DNA of 64,000 nucleotides from Dermanyssus gallinae (Eukaryota > Arthropoda > Arachnida > Mesostigmata > Dermanyssidae). The translations under genes were made by a program, and so were the position numbers. The stretch covers positions 682,001 to 746,000 of the forward strand of contig QVRM01004007.1 in assembly GCA_003439945.1 (NCBI GenBank), in the 5' to 3' direction. Below, in pieces: positions 44,179 to 56,341 of the stretch (position 1 is its first letter; the number at the start of each line of letters is the position of its first letter). A model generated the notes under the pieces. That model saw only the letters and a program-made list of their open reading frames with translations. It was not told the DNA's origin and made no database searches.

Positions 44179-46498
44179 TGCTGTTGTGTAGAAGTTGTTC
44201 CTTGGTTCTCTGGTTGTTGGAAACGGGCCGCCCCTCTGGAGCCTTTTTGTGCCCAGCCATCTTGCCATCACGCTTGTCTTGCTGAGCCTCCTTCCTCTGT
44301 TCCCTAGCCGCTTTCTTCTCTTCCTTTTCTTTTTGCTCGGCCCGTAATCCCCTGGCCTTGGCTTCCCTCTCTTCTGCCGCCGCCCTCGCGGCTTGTTTCC
44401 TTTCGTTAAGTAGTTTCGCGTACTGCGGGCAAGCCATTGTCCTCGGTTTATGATCTTTCTCGTTGCACATGTAGCACGAGATATCAGTTTCCTTGCATTC
44501 CCTGGCTATGTGTCCCTCTTTCCCGCATTTATAACATCTCTTAGCAGTTTCCCCCTCACTTTGGCAGTCTCTTGCTATATGGCCGATATGATTGCATCTA
44601 TAGCATGTTGGGATTTGGAACCATTCTTCAACCCTGCATAGGCGCCCTGATATGGTGATGCCTTTTTTGGCCACAAGCTTCTTAGCGTCCCGACTGGGTA
44701 AGGTTACTAAGCATTGCCATGTTCCTCTCTTGTTGCTTTTTGGTGTTTCCGCTTGTATCTTCGTAGTTTCATGCAGGTCCAACGAATTGCGCAGGACCTT
44801 CGATATCTCGTCTAGAGTGAGGAAAGGGTTAACGTCCCTTAGCACAACGGTTTGAGTGGGACCCGTCGCTTCCCTAATGTCGACCTCCATTCCTGTTCCC
44901 TGTCGCAGGGCGTTTGCGAAGGACATGCCGCCTCCGGTTCCCTTTTCCGTGATTCGGAGGATTAAGTCACCATCTTTATTTTTCTTGACCGGTCCTATCT
45001 TAACCGTGGCATCATTTTGCTTGATATGAGGGGCAATGTCTCTGATCATGTCATCCACGAACTTGCCCTCTTTTGCTTTTATCCTTATGGAACTTTGACA
45101 CCCGGTCGTTCGTTCTTTGCTTTTCATTGGCAGGTCCGGGCTCCTTCCGTCTACCATGAGTTCGGCTTTTCCTCCTGTTTTTTCTGCAGCAGACTTCCGT
45201 TGCTCTCCTGATTGACTGTCCTTGCCAGTCTGGAGAGATGTATAGTCCCACAGTGCTGTTGGTATTTGCCGAATGACTTTTTCTAGGACCCTGTTGAGGC
45301 TTGACAGGAACTGTTCTGGAGTATTTTCTGTGCTTCCAACACCGATCACGAGTAACCTTGTGTTGCTACTGGCTGAGGCAGCAGTGGGTTTCTCTGCGTC
45401 TGCCGAGCTTACGTCAACTAGTTCCAATTGCTCACTACTCCGCAGAACTGCCACCCCACCAATCGGAAGCCGAGTTACGGAGCCGACCAGTGGAAACTGG
45501 CTACTCATCTTCTTAAGTACGTTCAGGTCCTTCTCTGAATTTTTGTTTATGAGCATAGCTCTTGATTCCCTGTCGGCTGTTATGCTGTCTTGTATGATGC
45601 GAGTGGCCTTGAAGGTTAGTTCCGGCCATTCTTCTGCCACCAGCCTGGCTGTCTCTTCTAGGGAAGACAAAGATGCGATTTTATTTTCAATGTCCTTTGC
45701 CCTCTGTATGTCCTTATGTTCGTCTTCTTCTTCTCGCTGACACATTGAGCACGTCCGTGCAAGCCTTTTCTTTTCGATTTGAGCCTGCAGTTCTTCCGCT
45801 ATGGCTTTCCATTTTGCTGTCTCTTCATGTACCTTAGTTATCTTTTTCTGCCATTCCTCAGTCTCTTTGGATCGATTGTCTTGGATCACGTTTAGTTCGT
45901 CTTTTAATTTCTGCAGCCGCCTCTGGGCATCGTCTTGGGCCGCCAGCTTGTCCTCGACGTCGGCCTGCAGCAGCAGAGCTCTACTTTCAAGCCTAGTTAT
46001 GGCAACTTTAATGTCCCCCTTGGTAGTAACATGTTTTTCTTTCAGTATTTTGAGCTGTCTGACGACTTCCAGGAGGCTCTTCAAAGCTTCATGGTGCGTG
46101 CCTGGTTCCGAGGTTACTTTCAGTTGAGTTCTACCTTCGGCTCGTGCTTTCTTAATCGACTTGCCCGTTCGTTGCTGTTCTTCACCTTTTTTCGTCTCTC
46201 TCTCCTCCCGTTGTAGGTCTTCTGGAGATTCAATCATCGTTCGTTTTCGCCTAGTGTTCTCGGGGTATCTGAGGTCTTCTTCTACCTCCTTGTCAGCCTC
46301 TAATCGCTTGTCCATGTTTTTTTCTGCGACGTGAGCTTTACCGCCGAAATATTCCTGCGGGGTTGTTTTGTTCTCCTTTGTTCCATCGCTTTTGTTCGTC
46401 TGTCCATTTCTTTTATCCTCCAATATTTCTTGTTCTTCGTCATTCTGACTTTCTTCAGCTGGCTGTCCGGGGTCCCTAGGACCCTTAAAGGGGTCCAT
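44165..46498 (-). CDS. R1 LINE ORF1 (gag-like nucleic-acid binding protein), intact
   Basis: An uninterrupted frame of 777 residues starting MDPFKGPRDPGQPAEESQ. In R1-type elements ORF1 protein packages the element RNA and helps target it. The first ~290 residues are highly charged (Glu/Lys/Arg) with heptad-like helical stretches, probably coiled coil, and include CSMCQREEEDEH. A conserved gag core follows at about 490-630. Three zinc knuckles sit at 632-645 (CYRCNHIGHIARDC), 655-668 (CYKCGKEGHIAREC) and 675-690 (CYMCNEKDHKPRTMAC, with a longer last spacing). The tail is basic and alanine-rich. It ends in TAA at 44165 inside the start of ORF2. No lesion is seen although ORF2 has three. Confidence 0.93.
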   Translation of the reverse strand: MDPFKGPRDPGQPAEESQNDEEQEILEDKRNGQTNKSDGTKENKTTPQEYFGGKAHVAEKNMDKRLEADKEVEEDLRYPENTRRKRTMIESPEDLQREERETKKGEEQQRTGKSIKKARAEGRTQLKVTSEPGTHHEALKSLLEVVRQLKILKEKHVTTKGDIKVAITRLESRALLLQADVEDKLAAQDDAQRRLQKLKDELNVIQDNRSKETEEWQKKITKVHEETAKWKAIAEELQAQIEKKRLARTCSMCQREEEDEHKDIQRAKDIENKIASLSSLEETARLVAEEWPELTFKATRIIQDSITADRESRAMLINKNSEKDLNVLKKMSSQFPLVGSVTRLPIGGVAVLRSSEQLELVDVSSADAEKPTAASASSNTRLLVIGVGSTENTPEQFLSSLNRVLEKVIRQIPTALWDYTSLQTGKDSQSGEQRKSAAEKTGGKAELMVDGRSPDLPMKSKERTTGCQSSIRIKAKEGKFVDDMIRDIAPHIKQNDATVKIGPVKKNKDGDLILRITEKGTGGGMSFANALRQGTGMEVDIREATGPTQTVVLRDVNPFLTLDEISKVLRNSLDLHETTKIQAETPKSNKRGTWQCLVTLPSRDAKKLVAKKGITISGRLCRVEEWFQIPTCYRCNHIGHIARDCQSEGETAKRCYKCGKEGHIARECKETDISCYMCNEKDHKPRTMACPQYAKLLNERKQAARAAAEEREAKARGLRAEQKEKEEKKAAREQRKEAQQDKRDGKMAGHKKAPEGRPVSNNQRTKEQLLHNSNEHD

Positions 46499-46555
46499 GT
46501 CTCCTTCTCTTTTTTTTTATCAAAAAATAATTATTGTTTTTTTTGTTTAATAGAG

Positions 46556-46633
46556 ATTTTTTATATATACATATATATAGACTTTTTATATATATATATA
46601 TACAGATTTTTTTATATATACATATATACAGAT

Positions 46634-46682
<49 letters not shown>

Positions 46683-46690
46683 CACAGATT
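46556..46690. repeat. TA-rich minisatellite at the 5' end of the R1 LINE
   Basis: About five imperfect copies of a unit like ACAGATTTTTTTATATATAC, with a pure TA run at 46637-46676. It lies directly upstream of the short R1 leader. Confidence 0.85.
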
Positions 46691-47345
46691 TTTTTGTATT
46701 TGTTATTTTTTTTTATAATTATTATTGAGGAGCTATTATACGTATATAACCTTAAACGTACAACATGCGCTTTTTGCATATGTGTACACACAACATATGC
46801 ATAAGTAATCACCCGTATCTATACATGATTGCGAGGAACAATGCACAGATACGTACGGCCCCTTACTAGCACGTCACGCCAAACATGCCAATATATGCAC
46901 GCGTAGGACAAACATTGCAGCCGTGTCGTAATGTTACAAATTATATATGTGCGCTGGGTACGGACCTGCACGTCCGCATGTTCAAAAGCGTTGCTTATGT
47001 GTCCCCGCTACGTATGCGCTGGACAGATTGTATGTAAACACGCTGGTAGTGCAGAACAGCTGATGTTCCAAAACCGCTGGATTGTTCGAGGCACCGATTG
47101 TAAACAAGTTTGCAGTTCGAAGTTCGAGCGATTGAAAACGATGACACCATCCGAGTTGACACAAAAATATGTACTGCACAGTACCTGTGAGGTGTTTAAG
47201 GTGTGCGCTGGATTTCTCACTAAGTGCCGTTAACCCAGTGCCGTTGCTCAGTCCGTTTAGGACCTCGGGATTCTCACTTTTCACCGTTTTCCACAGAGCG
47301 AAGTTCACACTCGACCGTTCAGGGTGAGCTCTAGCAGACGTCTAT
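46691..47345. other. No recognisable gene
   Basis: Short frames on both strands near 46930-47310 overlap each other and carry no motif. Confidence 0.5.
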
Positions 47346-47356
47346 ATGTGTATATA

Positions 47357-47391
<35 letters not shown>

Positions 47392-47415
47392 GTATATATA
47401 TATATATATATATAC
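47346..47415. repeat. (TA)n microsatellite
   Basis: TA run with a TTTATA and a CGTATA interruption. Confidence 0.9.
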
Positions 47416-48045
47416 ATAAAATATGCGCATAATAAGGAACAGTTAACGTAAATGTGCCTACCGGTCGTGTATGCTAACTATCACGTATCCGTTTTATCCG
47501 AACCAGGCCCAAATCACTTTAGAAAGGTGACTCAAACGAATCCGACATTTCCACTTGGTAGGTCAAGGTCGAGGCGTTGCTTAGAGAAGCATAACGTTCG
47601 AGAGTTCGTAGGAGGTATGCAATAATTAGTATTTTCTCAGCGTCTGGTCTCGGCGAGCAAGGTAGCAGAGCCAACCTCGAAAGCACCGCCGCCAACCACA
47701 GAGCGGGCTTTTTTAATACGGGAGGCTCCGAAAATGCATGATACACATGCGTTGTCTGCGGCACCCAGTGTGAAACTAACAAACCAACTAAACACGGATT
47801 CCTCCACTCAAACCGTCTCAAACTAGGAAGTATGTGGTGTTTCTTCGACCATAGAGAGGGCTAGGAAGTCGCTGACGGTTGCATCACAAAGTAGCATTTT
47901 TTCGCTCAAAGTTTGTAGGTGTCATCCCATCTGTACGCTTGCCGTTTTCCACGCAGATGCCGGGCCGCTCTATGATAAAACGATACGCATATTTTAGGCT
48001 TATCATAAGCTTTGACGTCGTGGCAAGCTATGCTTGGACCAAAAA
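47416..48045. other. No recognisable gene
   Basis: A minus-strand frame of 100 codons (47519-47821) is open and of mixed composition but matches nothing I know. Confidence 0.4.

Positions 48046-48094
<49 letters not shown>
48046..48094. repeat. (TA)n microsatellite
   Basis: Pure TA run of about 48 bp. Confidence 0.9.
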
Positions 48095-48098
<4 letters not shown>

Positions 48099-49759
48099 AT
48101 AAAGACACGTAAACAATAGAAGAGCAAAAGCACTAAATCTTGTCTAAGCCCTACGAAACAGCAAATGTTGGTATTGACCAAATTTTTATTTGCGCAGTAC
48201 TCTAAGTCAATATGAGTCGATGCATTGTTACGCAGTGATAAGGATACAGGGTGTTGTACTTCTCTTTCTAGACAATTACAGAATGCACTTCCAAGTTCGG
48301 CGCGGTGCCTAGAATAGATAAGGTTGCACTGTTTGCAATATATCATTTGGTCCTTAGAGGTTTTCAAGGCGGCATTTGTCACGCACCGTGCTCGACTGCC
48401 AGAATGAGGGCTACACGGTGGGACGTACTGAGTTTTCGCTCACAAAAAGAACGACACGATAACGTTATCGTCAGCACAGTAACCTCGGAAGTTTGGCGCG
48501 AGCGCGCGAAACTGCCGGTCGCTCGGAGAAGCTGTCAACTCTTTCTCGACGAGTCTCTCCTCGATATTTTCTCTGGATCTTCTCGAATCTGCCACTGTGC
48601 CGGCCCGTTACATTCATACCGACCGTTAAAGATGCATGCAGACGCGCGCTCCCGCTGCCGCTCTTAGGTTTTCTCATTTAATAATTCATTAATACATTTT
48701 ATCTAAACAATTACGTAGTTCTGTGCCGTTTACATACCCGTCATTCTTAACATGTGTAATCAACGCGTGTTCACTCTTATCTTATAAGGTATTACAATAA
48801 TTATATGATACACTCGATCTGCATTGCTTAGCGTGTAGGTTTGGCCAGCTGACGGTAGGTGGCTGTCTTGAATGTCCTATTGCTCATCTTAGCAGTTCCT
48901 GAATGTTCTATTGCACGTGTTGATAGCTTCTAGCATGTTCTCTTACTCTCTCTTTCAACGTCTTTCTTGCACAGCCGTTTTGACACCCGCCCCAATAGTG
49001 TGGAGCAAGGTTTTGCACTATAAAGAACACGACTCACATAGTGTTCGTCGCAGCATTTATATCGTAGAGTATATATGTATATCTTAGCGCGTTAGTAATG
49101 CCAAGTCTAACAGAAGTAATTTTCATCATTTGCGTCAGTCGTTATCGTCAGCGACGTGACTTCATCAAGACGAGACTTAAATGGCAAACTTATAGGTCTG
49201 TCGTTTAATTTTAACATTCCAGAATAGAAGCTGGTGTTGCCGAGATATAAAGCCTTTTCTGAGGTGCTCGGAAGGTTAGTGTCCCAGGCACCTAGAGGTA
49301 TACACAAGGCCGTCTGACAGCGTTAACCGGGAGTCTAAAAATGCACGCTAAGAGCGGATGTAGAGGACGGCAAAACCTTCAAAGGTACCCTCCGGGAACT
49401 TCTGCCCACATCAGACTAAAAGAAGTCGGGGCAAGCGTGGGCGGAGTTAAAGTAGAAGGATCTCATTCGTCGGCTAGAGCCACCTGAAAGGTGCCCAGCA
49501 TCTATATAAGAAAACATAAGAATGCAGGCGGACCAATGGGACACGATGGCGCCCCGCACGGTTGCCCTATAGAGGACTGACCCCTTCTTGAACAAGGTAG
49601 AAGTTGAGGGTCCACGTAGGGATACTCCTCACTTGCCAAGGGAGACTACAATTAGGGCAAGTGAAACAAGGCTTTGCAGAGCGGAGGAATAGTGCTCCCT
49701 GGTAATCGTGCCACTAACGCTGGCAACCTCCTGACCCACAAAACCCTAAAATCAAGGTC
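48095..49759. other. No recognisable gene
   Basis: Frames at 48305-48680 on both strands lie over a locally CpG-rich patch and lack motifs. From about 49300 the composition becomes like the R1 fossil that follows, possibly its upstream part. Confidence 0.4.
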
Positions 49760-50960
49760 GAAGATGTGGAGATCGGATGAGTGACTGAGACTGCTTTTAT
49801 TGTCAGAAACCGGGCCCAAGGGAAAGCACGCGAGCGGGGCAATGGCAGCTGTCTGGTCAGATCATGGTTTATCTGGGTTGAAGTGTATGGAATGGCAGTT
49901 TTTTACAGCTGCTATGTCTCACTTAATAAGAACCTTGGGAAATTTGAAAAGTTCCTAGAGAAACCTGCTGAAAGCGTGAGCGATCAAGGGTGTAAGGGGC
50001 TTACTACCACTACGATGCCGCGAGCACGGCATAAGGGAGCCGACACACATCGCAGAAGGCACACATTCTAGAGGAATATAGCCAAGAGAAGTCTACAAGT
50101 GCTTAATGATGAATTGACTGCCATTTTTTCAGAAGAGACCAGACAGTCTTTATACACGTAACGCTGGCCAGCAAATTGGTGTTTCCTACGATAGGAAAAT
50201 GACGCGTTGCGGATATGGAAGCTATGAGCGGTCACAGATACATCCGTTTTAAGCTTTAAATGCCCAACTCACCCATGGTGTCTCAAAATAAGTGCTGTTA
50301 GATGCGTAGGCTTGACATGGAGATTCCGAAGGCTGAACTGGATGAGGGCTATAGCCAGCTTACGGAAAACCAAGTGAACGAGCATCAACTTTTTGCCATG
50401 CTCATTGCTGCATTCGAGAGTGCAGGTCTCACACGCTTTGATTCCAGGACCCGTTCTCTGGAACTTGGGTCACGACTGAGTACTAGACATTAAAAACATC
50501 TAAGATGGGCCAAGCTGTTGGCTTACGCAATGGTCTGACGCTTGCACCGCATGGAACCGAGGCACTGAGTCTTGCGGATCAGAAGAGGATAAAAAGAGTT
50601 CGTCTTATGATGACGGACCTCTCTATAGGAATTAGAAAATAGGGGCAGTGTCTCAAGGTAATTCTCGTTACGAAGTTAACCGGAGCGGCAAATGTCAAAC
50701 ATGTCAGGTCAAAGGCTCAGGGAACCGCCTATGGACTATGCCAGTGATTCGGGTATCAGGACGAACCAACGACGACTAGAGCTATCAGAGCTAACCGAGC
50801 GTACAAGACGGTCTCGACCGAAGCCCTCTTGGTCGCAGCTGTGATATTGTCATGACTACCTAGTAGCGGGAGAAATAAGCAGGATATTTCTGGAGGAGAA
50901 TCTGGATTTTACCAGGGTCTGGAGTGCCACAGTCGAAGAAAGAACGTACAAATCATCCAT
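49760..50960 (+). pseudogene. Decayed R1-type LINE, endonuclease and late polymerase fragments
   Basis: The frame at 49781 gives ETAFIVRNRAQGKARERGNG and WFIWVEVYGMAVFYSCYVSL, followed by a spaced Leu/Phe helix. This parallels AAIINTGSAQ, GFVWVELLEG and LYSCYSSPNG of the R1 endonuclease. Near 50790, RANRAYKTVSTEALLVAAV parallels LQAYRTVSTNAALVLAG of R1 copy 1, which lies after the YADD block. The middle of the element is deleted or unrecognisable, and stops are frequent. Confidence 0.55.
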
Positions 50961-51209
50961 TTAGGCCACATGCGTACGACGTTGAGTGGTATAAAATGTT
51001 AGCACAATTATTATTAGCATTGCACATTGCTTGTTAATTTGTTTTGTTTTTAATGGTGATGATGCTGTGTTATTGTTACTTGCACTCACATACACATATT
51101 GATCATATTATTTATTTTACTTACATCGAGCATTTCTACTCGTACTGTTGTCAACTGCCCTGTGCATGTCATTCGAGAGAGGCAGTGCAGCGATCTTTTT
51201 GTAAGGGTC

Positions 51210-51390
51210 TGGCAGGCAGACGCGTGATACGTTGTGCACGCTTGAGAGCGCAGTCGACAGATGCACTCTGTCTATTCGTAGAAATTTGTATTCGAATAAA
51301 CCAGGCGATAAAAGCCATGAACTATGTATCCGGTAGGCGGTCGTCATATGCAAGACCTGACCCGACGTGTGAGGCACTTAGTAAATCCAG
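51210..51390 (+). repeat. Dispersed repeat 'E', copy 1
   Basis: Aligns imperfectly with 56785-56945 in the same orientation. Shared pieces are ACGCTTGAGAG/ACGCATGAGAG, AGATGCACTCTGTCT/AGATGCGTCTTGTCT, ACCAGGCGATAAAAGCCAT/ACCAGGTGATGATAGCCGT and TGTGAGGCACT/TGTGAAAGGCACT. Family unknown. Confidence 0.45.
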
Positions 51391-51894
51391 ATATATAACT
51401 TATCTATATGCGCACACAGTTGACAGCTACAGTACTCACACGATACGTTTGTCGCTTTGACAAATTACCGATCTATATCGTGTTGCTATGGCTATGCACA
51501 TCCTATCAGTTCTATTGAAGTAAAAGTCTTGTCATATTTTTATTTTGCGTTATTTATTGAATACATTGGATATAACACGTACTGTATAACGCGACACATT
51601 ATATTCTAAAAAACACATTTTCAAATACAAAATAAATCAAAATTGGGTGTTGACTCGTATTTATTTTGCATGTTTACCGTGCTTGCGATGCGTGAAGCTC
51701 GATCGCGAGTAGAAGCCGCACTTAGAAGTGAGAACTCTAGCACTGTTTTTGTTGTGCAATGCTGTCTATCCTAGTAAGCATTGCGATATGACTAATGAAG
51801 TGTTCTTAACGGCGGCTCGACTTTGCATCGATACAATCCGAACGCGCCCAAAGGCTAGCTGTAATTCTACTGCCACAGCGTTTTTTTGTTAGAG
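51391..51894. other. No recognisable gene
   Basis: AT-rich spacer with no motif-bearing frame. Confidence 0.5.
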
Positions 51895-52524
51895 TTCGTA
51901 GTTCTCTTTCATGTTCCACTGTGAGTCTCGTGCACATGTCGATTGCTGCATGTCTATGTTCGTAGGCGTTATATATCATTGTCGACACGCACAGAGATAG
52001 AAAGAAGACAGGGGAAGAAATGACTAGACATTTAATTAGGTTGCCATGACGGATCTTTCGTCGATGCCACCCGCCGGTGCAATTGGCGTCATCTCGCGCC
52101 CTCTTGCGGGTTCAACGCAGGCCGTACGAAGGGTCACCTAGCATCATCAACGGCCTTATTCGCAAAGCGCCGAGTCAGCATCAATAACCTTCGTAAGAAA
52201 AATGTGCGCACGCCTTCGCCGTCAACAGCCGCTTTTCTTGTACTGCATACCACGTACGCCGTTCCGTTTGAATGATTGCCCCACAAACAGATGAGCCAAC
52301 TAATACCAGCGGTTCACGAATTAGGAAACCGTACTGTGTTTATCTTTCTGGAACATCCTCAATTAGTGAAATTCTTCACCGGATAATACAACTGAGACCT
52401 TAAAACACAATCGTCGGCAAAAATGCCACCTCGAGGCACAAATACACTTTGCTATTACGCCTCCCTCGTTCGTGATCTATCGCTCTCTCTCTCTCTCTCT
52501 CTCGCTATATATATATATATATAT
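51895..52524 (+). mobile_element. Dispersed repeat 'D', copy 2
   Basis: Second copy of the 32385-33027 repeat, same orientation, diverged by substitutions and small indels. It ends with (CT)n at 52475-52503 and (TA)n at 52508-52524, as copy 1 does. The sequences beyond the TA runs differ, which fixes the 3' limit. Confidence 0.8.
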
Positions 52525-52601
52525 CCTAGTGCACACGTTTGCGGGAGACAATTGTTGCTCCATTTGCATTCTTAATAAATCAAGATGAAATTATACGCCA
52601 G

Positions 52602-52625
52602 CTATATATATATATATATATATAT
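52602..52625. repeat. (TA)n microsatellite
   Basis: Short pure TA run. Confidence 0.85.
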
Positions 52626-53639
52626 TGCAGCAAATAACCTTCTCCTGGTCATTTGGTACTCCGACTAGGAGTATAACGGGCCAGCGCTTTTAACGTTTGA
52701 AGTAGCTATAACTTGCTTAGCTACCGTAACTAACACTTAAGCTCGTTCAATGTGCTATACACGGCGTTGCCCAGGCTGGTTATGCTGTTTCGCAGTGAAA
52801 TGTCAGAAATATTCCTCTATCGGTGGCTTTATGGACTTTCAACCTTTTGCTTTCGAGACCTTAAGGGGGCCAGGTAGAATAACTGAGAGAGTTATTGCTA
52901 AGGCATGTAAGTATCTTAGATTTGCCACAAGGGACACACGTGCTAGTGATTTTTTCGGCAAAAACTGTCATTGGATATACAGGTAACGTCACGGCGGTGC
53001 TAGGCACCTGGTCCAGGTGGTCGACACCAGGTCTGGATTTAGGGCTAATAAACTTTATCGTCACGTTCACTGAGGGACAATTGTTTACACCCCATTATGA
53101 GTAAAATATTTAATCGTTCTTTCTAATTATTTAATCGCTGGTTTGAACTGATTGCTTCCATACGTTAGCCACGCTCTTCTAAATAAGCACTTTATTTTGC
53201 TAATTATTTTTTCAAGTTTATTCAACCATAAGATGGGCGATTTATGATGAAATAAACTTTACCAAATGAAACTCCCACAATCACACTATTTTTTCGCCAA
53301 CTATTTCTTAGCCTTAACGCGAAACGACAAGTCTTCGGGCACCAATAACAATGGTGGCACTAGCTAATTTAACAAGGCCTGATCTATTATTAACCAAGCT
53401 TTTTTAGTTAACCACTAAATGTATTCATATAACTTTACTACGTTAGCACTTTTGGAGTTAATAATTGTCTCCGCGCAAACGCGTGATCACGGATAGTCTG
53501 ACCCAGGATTAGCCCGGTTTAACAATGTGCCCTAAGCTAACGCTGCATTTCCTTGCTGAATGTTGAGCGACAGCCTCTGACCCAAGAAATCGGATTTAGA
53601 AATTTCCGATTTCAGAAAACTATCCGATTGTCTTTATGC
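52626..53639. other. No recognisable gene
   Basis: Overlapping short frames at 52750-53104 carry no motif; the rest is AT-rich. Confidence 0.5.
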
Positions 53640-55975
53640 CTACAAAAATACATACAATACAATACAAATGTCTCCTTTATTTAAAAAAAGGGGTCGAACA
53701 AGGGAAGTGAATTGCTTGCATTCGCGGGCTAGGCAAGCTGTTCGCCAAACAAATGAGTGGTTAACGACTGCCACATTGGCTATCTCGGGAGGCTTGAATG
53801 GAACCGCGACTCCGTAGGTTGTTTGATCGCACGTGGTAGAACTTAATAATCTGATCATTGCGTATAAGGTATTTAAAAACGCGGTAGTCAACACGACTCT
53901 GGTACTCCGCGACACTTGGGAGTACGACTCTGTCACGCGTCAAGTTGCACCTTCTTGAGACTCTCTTTAAAAACTTGTGCTGAATACGCTGCAGCAAACA
54001 TATATCCTTGTCGTAAAAACGCGTCCACACGTGAGCACACTATGACTATTTTGGCACTACTATGGCTTCATAAAGACGCAGGTATTTGGAGACATCTTGC
54101 GATGAGAATACTCTTAGTATAAGATAACCTAGTCGAGAGGCAGTTTTTGCTGAATCGGCAATGTGCGCCCGAAACTTCATATGTCTATCGAGCGTAACTC
54201 CTAGGTCCTTGTAGGATGTTACCTCAGGTATAGGGAAATCTTTTAGCTGGTACTTGAAGTTGTCAGGAGCTCTCTTCAGAACCGCGCACTTTGGAACTGA
54301 AATTACCATATCATTTAGCTCACACCAGGTGGCAATACTATTAATGGCTGCTTGAATATTCAGGCGATCCCCGTTTCCTCTAATCTGGGCATATATTTTT
54401 AAATCGTCTGCATATATTTTGTATGTTATGTTCAGGTTGCGAAGACGTACTCCCAAGTTCTGAGCAAAGATTATATACATAAGAGGCCCTAGGCAGGAGC
54501 CTTGAGGAACCCCAGAAGGGCATGGGGAGCGCTTCGAGACCGAGTCACTGACTTTTACGGCGAAAGAACGTTCTGTCAGATAAGAGTGACACCAAGCCAG
54601 AATTCGAGGGCCAATTCCTAGCGCCGCCATTTTAAATAAGAGAATCTTATGATTTACCCTGTCGAATGCTCGCGAGAAGTTAAAGTAGACCGTATGTATG
54701 GGGATGGCCCTGTTACGCGCAATAGCCCAATCATGGCAGACCTCGAGAAGCTGAGTTCCAGTAGAGCGTCCCTTTCTAAACCCATGCTGATGAGGGTCCA
54801 AGAGTTCATAGGCGTCGAGGTAGTTATACATTTCATAAGCAACTGGTCGGTAGTATTCTGGAAGGAATCGCGGTCCCTTTTTGTGCACAGCCGTCACAAC
54901 ATACTCTTTAAAAATTAGGGGGACCTTTCCATCTTTGAAACTGCGGGTGAATATCATTGCCAAAGGTTCCGCGAGGGCTAAGGCCAATTTGTTAAAAAAA
55001 TTGGCGGGAGTCCGTCGGGTGTCAGGCTGCACTTCCTCTTTGTTACACGCAGTTTCGTGTAGATAAGCTCAGGAGTGAATACGACGTCATTGAGGCAGAA
55101 GTCTGTTGGCTTAGCCGCTACAAGGCTTGAGTCGCCAGGCTCTTTGTATACAGTTTCGAAATGACGTCTCAAAACTTCTGATTTATCAGCATCTTCCACA
55201 GCTATATGGCCGCCACAGGTAAGGGGAGCTACCCCTACCTGGAGATTTAGACGCTTCTTGGCGTAGCGAAAGAAACTCTTAGCGTCATTAGGGTCCAGCT
55301 TGTCTTCTTCTATACGGCGTAAGCGAGATGATGCGCGACCTAGTTTGCGGGACAGCCGTATGTGCGATTCTTCAAAAAGTCCAGACAAATCACGGCTTAG
55401 ACGAGCGGAAAGTCGAGCAATATACTCATCGATAGGGGATGATTGGGTACGATGTAGCGGCAAAAAACTATCAAGAAGGTCTAAAGATATATTCACGAAG
55501 GTTTCATATTGTTTGTTGGCGGAAGAACACATAGAGAGAATTTGGCGCCAATCAATGGACATCAAATACACGCCAATTGCGTCGTAGTTGGCCTTCAAGT
55601 AGTTAACCCTTGGTTGCCAGGGCATGGACGGCTTGCTTGAGACCAGTTCAAAATAAACAACCATGCGATCAGACTTTACAGGCGAAGGGCAGACATCAAT
55701 TTTATCAGTGAGGATGAGATCCACAACATTGCCACTTCTTGAACGAGTTGGACAGGTGACAAGCTGAGTAAGTCCAGATTCAATGCAGAACGCCGTAAAC
55801 AAATGCTCCTTGCTATCTGGTGGTCCAGTTAGGGTCAACGGTTTCCAGTCGACGGAAGGGTCATATCCTCTAGCAGAATAACGGGGTAATCGATCTGGAC
55901 AACTTCTCCTAGAACTTCACAGAGTGATGCCATGCGCTGTCTAATATCAATAGAGACATCTTTGCGGATCTAATA
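53640..55975 (-). pseudogene. CR1/Jockey-like LINE ORF2, 5'-truncated and broken
   Basis: It begins near 55975 with an endonuclease remnant (RKDVSIDIRQRMASLCEVL). A frameshift falls at the GDFN region; then PSVDWKPLTLTGPPD and GNVVDLILTDK follow. The SDH motif reads SDR. The linker has DPNDAKSFFRYAKKRLN. A T-run at about 54990-54996 shifts the frame inside PPIF. The polymerase has YRPVA (a short segment after it is lost), DPHQHGFRKGRSTGTQLLEV, VYFNFSRAFD (motif A Asp replaced by Asn), GVPQGSCLGPL, YKIYADDLKIYA and YKDLGVTLD. Two TAG codons near 54040 precede DKDICLLQRIQHKFLKRVSR, and another frame change precedes the C-terminal NHSFVWRTACL. The 3' end near 53650 carries about three TTGTA repeats, like the short 3' repeats of CR1-type elements. 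Confidence 0.85.
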
Positions 55976-56090
55976 TATTGCTAGAAAAGCTATTTTAGTA
56001 AAGCACTTTTTTTTAGATCATTGCTATGCTAACATGGGCAGCTGTAATAACCTTGCATATCGTAGCGTACAAATGAGTTCTCGAGCACCA

Positions 56091-56127
56091 GCAATGGGCT
56101 TATAGATAGGTTCTATAAGCCCATTGC
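56091..56127. repeat. Perfect 15-bp stem-loop
   Basis: GCAATGGGCTTATAG pairs perfectly with 56113-56127 around the 7-base loop ATAGGTT. Confidence 0.85.
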
Positions 56128-56341
56128 GACGAGCTAATAGAACTCGATCATGTTACCTCCCGGTCAACGCAATTACTTCTTGCGATCTCAACGCCCCCAT
56201 CGAATGTCGGCGGTCACCTATCTAAGTTAGTATTAAGCCTTGATAGTCCTCGAATAGACCCTGCCAATATGGCAATAATAATCCGTCGCTTTATAATTTA
56301 GATCGTATGCCTTGGCTCCCATGATCAAAGGGCCAAGGGAA

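Larger units (their letters stand above)
40869..46555 (-). mobile_element. Near full-length R1-clade LINE (copy 1)
   Basis: About 5.7 kb on the minus strand: a short 5' leader, ORF1 (gag-like), overlapping ORF2 (endonuclease plus reverse transcriptase) and a 3' untranslated region of about 230 bp. The 3' end reads CCTCCTCCACAAA and runs directly into (TA)n. The 5' end runs into a TA-rich minisatellite. A second, truncated copy at 59348-59945 ends with CCTCCTCCACAAA as well but is followed by different sequence. That supports this point as the true 3' terminus and the TA repeat as target DNA. Confidence 0.9.

Noticed and set aside
45273..46216. Plus-strand frames opposite R1 ORF1
   Set aside because: Shadows: their Ser/Leu/Phe-rich composition is what the antisense of a Glu/Lys-rich coiled coil gives.
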